DNA from: an uncultured Rhizobiaceae group bacterium | Lineage (GTDB): Bacteria; Pseudomonadota; Alphaproteobacteria; Rhizobiales; Rhizobiaceae | DNA: 11,060 bases | Reading direction: 5' to 3' | NCBI GenBank assembly: GCA_937951455.1 | Contig: CALFBU010000196.1 | Location: 1-11,060, forward strand | In this document: in pieces, positions 6,482 through 11,060 of the stretch | Layout: each line of letters starts with the position of its first letter | Numbering within the stretch: the first letter of the stretch is position 1 | Notes under the pieces: generated by a model | The model's database searches: none | Told to the model about the DNA's origin: nothing | What the model saw: only the letters and a program-made list of their open reading frames with translations | Position numbers and translations under genes: made by a program

Positions 6482-7702
6482 TTGCACCTTACAGATGAAC
6501 AAGAAAATGCTGTCGCCAAGAAAAATGTAAGACTGTATTTGCTTTGTCAGGCCTTGGGTGCCTCGTCCGCCCCGATTAATATTGCCTTGGGCGGGATTGT
6601 CGGCAGCAAACTTTTGGGGCCAGACAAGTCTTTGGCCACGGCTCCTGTCACAGCTTACAACATCGGCGTTGCCATTGGTGCCCTTTACGCCAATTGGGTC
6701 ATGAAGAAGGTAGGGCGCAAACGCGGGTTTATGCTGGGAACCATCATCGGTGTTATCGGTCTGATTTTGACAGGACTTGCAATTACCATTGAACATTTTT
6801 GGTACTTTTGCGGTGCGTTGACTATCAATGGTATCGCCAGTGGCTTCGTTCAGCAATATCGCTTTGCAGCAGCCGATCGCGGCACAAAAGATTTCAAGCC
6901 CAAGGCGATTTCAACCATTATGTTAGGCGGTGTTGCAGCAGCTATTATCGGTCCGCAGATCGTAATTTATGCAAGCGGTTTGGCCACGCCGTATTCAAGC
7001 GCATTTTACATGGCGACGTCTTTATTCATATTAAGTTTCATAGCGCTTTTGTTTTTGAACCCATCCAATCTGGCAAATCAGGAAAGTGTCGCTGCAACAG
7101 ATACTGGAAGACCGCTGTTGAAAATTGTCATGCAACCTCGTTTTCTGGTTGCAGTATTTTGCGGAACAAGCGCCTATGGATTGATGTCATTTGTCATGAC
7201 GGGCGCACCTCTTGCCATGCAGCATCACGGCCATTCCGAAGTCAATGCAACGCTTGGCATCCAGTGGCATGTGATGGCAATGTTTGCGCCAAGCTTTTTT
7301 ACAGGACATCTGATCGCGAAATTTGGAAAAGAGACCATCGTTTCAATCGGCATGGTCATTTTGATTGCCTGCGGTATCGTCGCTTTGGCTGGTCTTGACC
7401 TGATGCACTTTTGGGGTTCCCTGGTTTTGCTGGGTATTGGATGGAACTTCGGCTTTATTGGCGCGACTTCCATGGTGACAGACACTTACGCTCCAGAAGA
7501 AAAGAACAAGGCACAAGGCGCCAATGATTTTATCATCTTTGGAAGTGTAGCCTTTGCATCTCTCATGTCAGGCAAAGCCCTAAATGCATATGGATGGGAT
7601 ATGCTGAACTGGATTATTTTCCCAGTATCAGGATTAGCGCTCGTAAGCTTGCTTTGGTTGAAATACCAGAGTTCAAAGTCAGAGCGAAAACACCAAGTGT
7701 AG
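6482..7702 (+). CDS. major facilitator superfamily transporter
   Basis: A 406-residue, strongly hydrophobic protein with about 12 predicted membrane helices in two halves, joined by a hydrophilic loop near residues 195-215. The MFS signature after helix 2 is seen as NWVMKKVGRKRG (71-82). Other segments are GFVQQYRFAAADR (121-133) and GWNFGFIGATSMVTDTY (320-336), which resemble an MFS subfamily found beside thiL in Rhizobiales. The substrate cannot be read from sequence. The only reasonable start is a TTG at 6482: a stop lies in frame at 6464-6466, and no ATG follows until residue 74, inside the motif. The first residues LTDEQENAVAKKNVRL form a normal cytoplasmic lead. With 8 nt between it and thiL, it is probably the last gene of the ribH-nusB-thiL unit. 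It converges on bamE with an 11-nt gap and no obvious terminator hairpin there. Confidence 0.88.
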   Translation: MHLTDEQENAVAKKNVRLYLLCQALGASSAPINIALGGIVGSKLLGPDKSLATAPVTAYNIGVAIGALYANWVMKKVGRKRGFMLGTIIGVIGLILTGLAITIEHFWYFCGALTINGIASGFVQQYRFAAADRGTKDFKPKAISTIMLGGVAAAIIGPQIVIYASGLATPYSSAFYMATSLFILSFIALLFLNPSNLANQESVAATDTGRPLLKIVMQPRFLVAVFCGTSAYGLMSFVMTGAPLAMQHHGHSEVNATLGIQWHVMAMFAPSFFTGHLIAKFGKETIVSIGMVILIACGIVALAGLDLMHFWGSLVLLGIGWNFGFIGATSMVTDTYAPEEKNKAQGANDFIIFGSVAFASLMSGKALNAYGWDMLNWIIFPVSGLALVSLLWLKYQSSKSERKHQV

Positions 7703-7713
7703 TTCCAATAATT

Positions 7714-8217
7714 CTAGAAGCCGTTGGGGTTTCCTCGGTCCGTCTGGCTTTGCAGGACACTTGCCGGGCTAGCTCGACCAGTCAGTAGTTGTTTCAAGAA
7801 TGTGAAATCTTCACCGCTTGTTGGCGTTGTACGTGAGATGAAATCAAACACGCGACCGTCCTGAACGCCGTAATTTGCGATACGGCTAACGGTTTCATCT
7901 TCATCGAAATAAACGGAGAGAACTTTTTGGTCAATTAGTTTCAGCTTTTCAAATTCGTATGTTTTGGCGCGTTTTTGAGAGATATAATAAAATACCTCAT
8001 TGCCAAATTGGCCAGTCGTTGACGGCGAGCCAAGGGCAAGGATTACCTGGTCACGGCTTGAGCCTACAGGAATAAGATCGAGTTGGTCTTGTGTGATAAT
8101 GGCGCCATTATTGATTACGCGCTGCTCAATGCAGGCGCTTAACAAGGGCAATGCAACCAATGATACAGCAATCATTTTGTAAATTGGTTTTACAATCTTT
8201 GTATTTTTCAACGACAT
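7714..8217 (-). CDS. bamE: outer membrane protein assembly factor BamE (SmpA/OmlA lipoprotein)
   Basis: BamE is a small lipoprotein of the beta-barrel assembly machinery on the periplasmic face of the outer membrane. From the ATG at 8217 the protein has 167 residues: basic N-terminus, hydrophobic stretch, and lipobox LSAC with Cys29. The SmpA/OmlA fold follows: DQLDLIPVGSSRDQVILALGSPS (44-66, the conserved two-helix segment ending in the LGxPs turn), a beta region with FYYIS (76-80), then DFISRTTPTSG (125-135), a tail seen in alphaproteobacterial members. The start is set by GAGG 7 nt upstream of 8217. A longer frame from 8256 would add 13 residues, but its ATG coincides with the predicted transcription start. 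It is transcribed divergently from the cytochrome chaperone operon and converges on the MFS gene. Confidence 0.93.
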   Translation of the reverse strand: MSLKNTKIVKPIYKMIAVSLVALPLLSACIEQRVINNGAIITQDQLDLIPVGSSRDQVILALGSPSTTGQFGNEVFYYISQKRAKTYEFEKLKLIDQKVLSVYFDEDETVSRIANYGVQDGRVFDFISRTTPTSGEDFTFLKQLLTGRASPASVLQSQTDRGNPNGF

Positions 8218-8261
8218 TCCCGAGCCTCGACAATAATATTCTCGATATTTTCTCATGAGTG

Positions 8262-8288
8262 ATTATATGAGTATGAATAAGTTTTCAA
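8262..8288 (-). promoter_or_regulatory. probable sigma-70-type promoter of bamE
   Basis: On the minus strand TTGAAA (8288-8283) is followed after 15 nt by a perfect TATAAT (8267-8262). Transcription would begin near 8255, leaving a leader of about 38 nt before the bamE ATG at 8217, which has its own GAGG. The -10 is a full consensus match; the 15-nt spacer is short of the preferred 17. Confidence 0.55.
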
Positions 8289-8353
8289 CTGTTCCATTTG
8301 TAACCTGTTGAAGGTTTAAGGCAATTAACAACTCATACCGCAAAGTCACCCTT
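8289..8353 (+). promoter_or_regulatory. upstream region of the cytochrome chaperone-plsX-fabH operon
   Basis: This is the + side of the divergent gap. TTGAAG at 8308-8313 forms a 6-bp inverted repeat (TTCAAC at 8284-8289, GTTGAA at 8307-8312) with the bamE -35 region, so the divergent -35-like boxes are symmetrical. I cannot find a convincing -10 behind TTGAAG; CATACC (8334-8339) is 20 nt away. No clear Shine-Dalgarno precedes the ATG at 8354, so a short or leaderless transcript is possible. Confidence 0.25.
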
Positions 8354-8896
8354 ATGTTATCTGCATTTTTTAATAGATCTTCATCCACCACATCCCCACA
8401 GCAACTTTATGGCACTGTTATGACTCAGGCACGACTTCCCGAATTTTTTACAGATTTTGGAATACCTGATACCGTAATGGGGCGTTTTGATGTCTTGTCG
8501 CTTCACATTTATTTGCTTGCACGCAGGTTTCGCGAAGAAGGCTCTCCCATTGCCATGGATCTGAGCCAGGAAGTATTCGACTTATATGTTTATGATGTAG
8601 AGCGCGCGCTACGTGAACTTGGCATTGGTGACACCAGCGTGCCTAAGAAAAAGAAGAAAATGATCCGCAGTTTTTATGGTCAGATTGATGATTTTGACGA
8701 AGCCATCAACACCTGTGATGCAAAGGAAATCGCTGCCAAAGCTGAATTGCGTTATTTATCAGAAACTGAAAATCCAAATCCACAGATCTTGACATCTTAT
8801 ATTTTGAAGACAGAAGCTCACCTAAAAGATCAGCCCATGAAAGCGCTTTTGTCAGGTAAGGTAAGCTGGTTGTCACCCGAAGGTTTCAGCGCATGA
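8354..8896 (+). CDS. ubiquinol-cytochrome c chaperone family protein (CBP3/UQCC1-like)
   Basis: A 180-residue cytoplasmic protein matching the ubiquinol-cytochrome c chaperone domain (Pfam Ubiq_cyt_C_chap). Mitochondrial members, yeast Cbp3 and human UQCC1, bind newly made cytochrome b and help assemble the bc1 complex. A role in bacterial bc1 biogenesis is inferred from that. Visible blocks are LYGTVMTQARLPEFFTDFGIPDT (18-40), GRFDVLSLHIYLLARRF (43-59), then ELGIGDTSVPKKKKKM (88-103) and SFYGQIDDFDEA (106-117), which together are the family signature in order. Residues 98-102 are five consecutive lysines, where relatives recalled have fewer. There is no signal peptide or membrane segment. 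It is the first gene of the operon and overlaps DUF177 by ATGA, an arrangement usual in Rhizobiales. Confidence 0.9.
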   Translation: MLSAFFNRSSSTTSPQQLYGTVMTQARLPEFFTDFGIPDTVMGRFDVLSLHIYLLARRFREEGSPIAMDLSQEVFDLYVYDVERALRELGIGDTSVPKKKKKMIRSFYGQIDDFDEAINTCDAKEIAAKAELRYLSETENPNPQILTSYILKTEAHLKDQPMKALLSGKVSWLSPEGFSA

Positions 8897-9453
8897 CTTC
8901 CAGTTTGAGCTTTCTGATTAGCGTCAATAACCTACCACCCGCGTCGGAAAAAATATCACTACCTGTAACTCAAGAAGCGCTGTCGTCCGTCGCTAAGGCT
9001 TGTGATGTAAACAGTGTTCAAACGCTTGAGGCAGTGTTCAGATTTAAACGCTGGCGCAAGCATGGCGTGACACTGAATTGTGATTTTAAGGCAAAAATTG
9101 AACAAGAGTGTATCGCAACACTCGAACCGGTTTTTTCCAACATAAATGAAAGCTTTGAACGACAATTTTTGCCCGAACGAAGTAGTGATTACAAAATGCC
9201 CGAAATTATTGACGGCGAAATGGTATTAGATCCGGAAGCTGATTTGCCTGATATTATTGTCGGGAACACGCTCAACTTGTGGGATATCTTGATTGAGGAG
9301 TTGATTCTCGTAATAGATCCCTTCCCAAGATCAGATTCTGCGCCAGAAGAGGCTATTTGGGTTGAAGATGATACCAATGAAGACCTTGAGCCTACTCATA
9401 AGCCTTTTTCAGACCTCAAAGCGTTGATAACTGAAAAAAAAAGCAATAATTGA
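8893..9453 (+). CDS. DUF177 / YceD-family protein
   Basis: A 186-residue protein of the DUF177 (YceD) family. The family is linked to 23S rRNA accumulation and ribosome assembly in plants and bacteria, where yceD lies by rpmF; in alphaproteobacteria it sits ahead of plsX. The conserved core is visible: a CDFKAKIEQECIATLEPVF block (about 64-82), where Q-x-C-x-x-T-L-E-P is the signature. It is followed by an acidic region with DLPDIIVGNTLNLWDILIEE (near 117-136), then DPFPR (141-145), and a C-terminal KPFSDLKALI. The start overlaps the chaperone stop by ATGA (8893-8896). Near the 3' end is a run of nine A (9434-9442) encoding the Lys-Lys of EKKS, where slippage would only alter the last few residues. 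The 3' end also forms one arm of an inverted repeat. Confidence 0.88.
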   Translation: MTSSLSFLISVNNLPPASEKISLPVTQEALSSVAKACDVNSVQTLEAVFRFKRWRKHGVTLNCDFKAKIEQECIATLEPVFSNINESFERQFLPERSSDYKMPEIIDGEMVLDPEADLPDIIVGNTLNLWDILIEELILVIDPFPRSDSAPEEAIWVEDDTNEDLEPTHKPFSDLKALITEKKSNN

Positions 9454-9468
9454 GCCGATTTCAGTTAT
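9427..9468 (+). repeat. perfect 10-bp inverted repeat spanning the DUF177 stop codon
   Basis: ATAACTGAAA (9427-9436) and its exact reverse complement TTTCAGTTAT (9459-9468) are separated by 22 nt that contain the DUF177 TGA (9451-9453). TTTT follows at 9471-9474. The stem is A/T-rich and the loop is long, so it is at best a weak terminator or attenuator. It could instead be an mRNA processing or stability element between DUF177 and plsX. Confidence 0.45.
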
Positions 9469-9501
9469 AGTTTTGCAGATACAGGAATATGAAATTTCAA
9501 A

Positions 9502-10566
9502 ATGACTAAAGACCTGACAATTTCCCTCGATGCGATGGGTGGTGACCATGGTCCGGAAACAGTGATTTCCGGTGCCGATATTGCCCTTTTACGCAGACCA
9601 AATTTAAAATTTGAAATCTATGGCGACGAAGCAACCGTCATGCCTGTGCTGAATCGATTTCCTAAGGTCAAAGCCGTATCAAATTTTTATCATTGTGAAG
9701 TTTCCATTGCGATGGATGACAAACCAAGCAAGGCTTTAAAAAGTGGTCGTGGCAAGTCTGGCATGTGGCGTGCGATAGAGGCGATCAAGAAAAATGAAGC
9801 GTCAGTTTGTATCTCTGCAGGCAACACAGGCGCACTGATGGCCATGTCGAAATTTTGTCTTAGAACACAACCGAGCATCACGCGTCCCGCCATGGCAGCC
9901 ATTTGGCCGACCTTGTCTGGTGAGAGCGTGGTTCTGGACGTAGGCGCCAATGTTGGCGTTGATGCTGACCAACTGGTGGAATTTGCAGTCATGGGCGCTG
10001 CGATGGCGCGCGCGTTGATGGACTTTGACCGTCCAAGCGTTGGGCTGTTAAACATCGGCGTTGAAGAGGTCAAAGGCGTTGAGGCCGTCAAGGAAGCAGG
10101 AAGGTTGCTTCGCGAAGCAAACATGCAAAACATGAAATATCATGGTTTTGTTGAAGGAGACGACCTTGGCAAGGGTACTGTTGATGTTGTTGTGACTGAA
10201 GGTTTTGCAGGCAACATCGCGCTTAAAACAGCCGAAGGTACGGCAAAACAAATCGGCGAATATCTCAAAGCTGCCATGAGCAGAACTCTGCTGGCCAAAA
10301 TCGGTTACGTTTTTGCCAAAGGCGCGTTTAAGCAATTGCGCGAGAAAATGGATCCGCGCAAAATCAATGGTGCTGTGCTGTTAGGGCTGAACGGCATTGT
10401 TATTAAGAGTCATGGCGGTACGGACGGTGAGGGCTTTGCCTCTGCCATTGAACTTGGCTACGATATGGCGGTAAACGAATTGCTTTCGAAGATTGAAACT
10501 GATTTGGACGAGTTCGCAGATATCTGCATCAGACTTGAACAAGAAAAAGATAATATAGTGACATGA
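9502..10566 (+). CDS. plsX: phosphate acyltransferase PlsX (acyl-ACP:phosphate acyltransferase)
   Basis: PlsX converts acyl-ACP and phosphate to acyl-phosphate, the donor used by PlsY for the first acylation of glycerol 3-phosphate. It is a peripheral membrane enzyme. The 354-residue protein has the hallmark [11 protein letters not shown] (8-18), [20 protein letters not shown] (73-92), [10 protein letters not shown] (105-114), [10 protein letters not shown] (143-152), [11 protein letters not shown] (182-192), [17 protein letters not shown] (230-246) and [14 protein letters not shown] (293-306). All are expected, and the length is normal. The gap to DUF177 is 48 nt, longer than other gaps in the operon, and the start lacks a well-spaced Shine-Dalgarno (AGGA lies 15 nt upstream). 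A six-codon out-of-frame ATG frame (9489-9509) overlaps the start. It is followed 16 nt later by fabH, the usual plsX-fabH pair. Confidence 0.96.
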   Translation: MTKDLTISLDAMGGDHGPETVISGADIALLRRPNLKFEIYGDEATVMPVLNRFPKVKAVSNFYHCEVSIAMDDKPSKALKSGRGKSGMWRAIEAIKKNEASVCISAGNTGALMAMSKFCLRTQPSITRPAMAAIWPTLSGESVVLDVGANVGVDADQLVEFAVMGAAMARALMDFDRPSVGLLNIGVEEVKGVEAVKEAGRLLREANMQNMKYHGFVEGDDLGKGTVDVVVTEGFAGNIALKTAEGTAKQIGEYLKAAMSRTLLAKIGYVFAKGAFKQLREKMDPRKINGAVLLGLNGIVIKSHGGTDGEGFASAIELGYDMAVNELLSKIETDLDEFADICIRLEQEKDNIVT

Positions 10567-10582
10567 GTAGCCGGGGTATAAA

Positions 10583-11060
10583 ATGATAAGGTCTGTCGTC
10601 ATAGGATGTGGGTCATATACCCCAGCCAAGGCAATGAAAAATGCTGAATTTGAAGAGTTCCTCGACACCACTGATGAGTGGATTGTCCAGCGCACCGGCA
10701 TTGAACAAAGACACATCGCAGCCAAAGGTGAAACAACCGCTGATCTGGCTGAGCATGCAGCGAAAGCGGCCCTGGAAAATGCCGGCATTGGTGTGGATGG
10801 GATAGACCTGATTATACTGGCAACTTCAACACCTGATAATACATTCCCCGCAACAGCAGTCGAGGTACAGCATCGCCTTGGCATGAAACATGGTGCAGCT
10901 TTTGACACACAAGCGGTTTGCTCTGGCTTTGTGTTTGCCATGACGACCGCAGATCAATACATCCGTTCAGGGCAGGCCAAGCGAATTCTGGTGATTGGTG
11001 CGGAAACCTTCTCGCGCATTTTGGACTGGGAAGATCGCACGACATGCGTTTTGTTTGGCG
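10583..11060 (+). CDS. fabH: beta-ketoacyl-ACP synthase III (partial, 3' end outside window)
   Basis: FabH starts fatty-acid synthesis by condensing acetyl-CoA (or another primer) with malonyl-ACP. The first 159 codons are present and the frame stays open to the window edge; a typical full length is about 320-325 residues. Visible features are the N-terminal strand [13 protein letters not shown] (4-16), [18 protein letters not shown] (29-46, CoA-binding Trp/Arg region), [12 protein letters not shown] (80-91), and DTQAVCSGF (108-116) with Cys113 as the catalytic nucleophile. [20 protein letters not shown] follows (137-156). The His and Asn of the triad would lie beyond the edge. The ATG at 10583 has GGGG 6 nt upstream, and plsX ends 16 nt before it, so the two are co-transcribed. 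ihfA is the expected next gene in Rhizobiales but is not visible. Confidence 0.95.
   Translation, partial: MIRSVVIGCGSYTPAKAMKNAEFEEFLDTTDEWIVQRTGIEQRHIAAKGETTADLAEHAAKAALENAGIGVDGIDLIILATSTPDNTFPATAVEVQHRLGMKHGAAFDTQAVCSGFVFAMTTADQYIRSGQAKRILVIGAETFSRILDWEDRTTCVLFG

Noticed and set aside
6799..7398. 199-codon open frame on the + strand inside the MFS gene
   Set aside because: It is out of frame with a clear MFS protein, is rich in Cys, Arg and Ser, and shows no recognisable motif.
7687..7730. Bidirectional terminator between the MFS gene and bamE
   Set aside because: Only a 4-bp stem (ACAC/GTGT at 7690-7700) is visible, with no T-tract.
8218..8256. Longer BamE frame starting at 8256
   Set aside because: That ATG coincides with the predicted transcription start; the ATG at 8217 has GAGG 7 nt upstream and a normal lipoprotein signal.
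8316..8329. CtrA-like site TTAA...TTAAC ahead of the cytochrome chaperone
   Set aside because: The half sites are separated by 5 nt, not the 7 nt of the CtrA consensus.
10381..10941. 186-codon minus-strand frame over plsX and fabH
   Set aside because: It lies antisense to two unmistakable genes and crosses both; it is a shadow frame.

Overview
The window looks like chromosomal DNA of an alphaproteobacterium, most like the Hyphomicrobiales (Rhizobiales). Base composition is moderate to low in G+C by eye. Two conserved alphaproteobacterial clusters point this way: a riboflavin/nusB/thiL cluster, and a block of bamE (opposite strand), ubiquinol-cytochrome c chaperone, DUF177, plsX and fabH. Genes are tightly packed, with many ATGA-type stop/start overlaps. 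There is no tRNA, rRNA, CRISPR array, IS element or phage signature.

Region 1 (1-3555, + strand) is one tight chain of genes. It runs from the C-terminal part of a Lin0512-family protein, through an exported NodB-type polysaccharide deacetylase and a GNAT acetyltransferase, to RibD (bifunctional deaminase/reductase) and RibE (riboflavin synthase alpha chain). Junctions overlap by 4 or 1 nt, or the stop and the first possible start nearly abut.

Region 2 (3556-4577) holds a lipoprotein with a proline-rich stalk and an alpha/beta-hydrolase-like domain. It sits between ribE and ribH and is flanked by the largest + strand gaps of the first half (93 and 95 nt). Region 3 (4578-7702) is ribH-nusB-thiL followed by a TTG-started MFS transporter. 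RibD, RibE and RibH supply three steps of riboflavin synthesis; ribA/ribB functions are not here. NusB is a transcription antitermination factor and ThiL makes thiamine diphosphate.

Region 4 (7714-8217, - strand) is BamE, an outer-membrane assembly lipoprotein, convergent with the MFS gene. It has its own recognisable promoter in the 136-nt divergent gap 8218-8353. Region 5 (8354-11060, + strand) carries the ubiquinol-cytochrome c chaperone, a DUF177/YceD protein, PlsX, and the first half of FabH, cut by the window edge. PlsX and FabH feed phospholipid and fatty-acid synthesis.

Most of the window is ordinary core genome. The points worth a second look are the lipoprotein hydrolase splitting the rib genes, an imperfect dyad ahead of ribH, a perfect 10-bp inverted repeat across the DUF177 stop codon, and altered motif residues in the Lin0512 and deacetylase proteins. 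I see no convincing undescribed multi-gene system.
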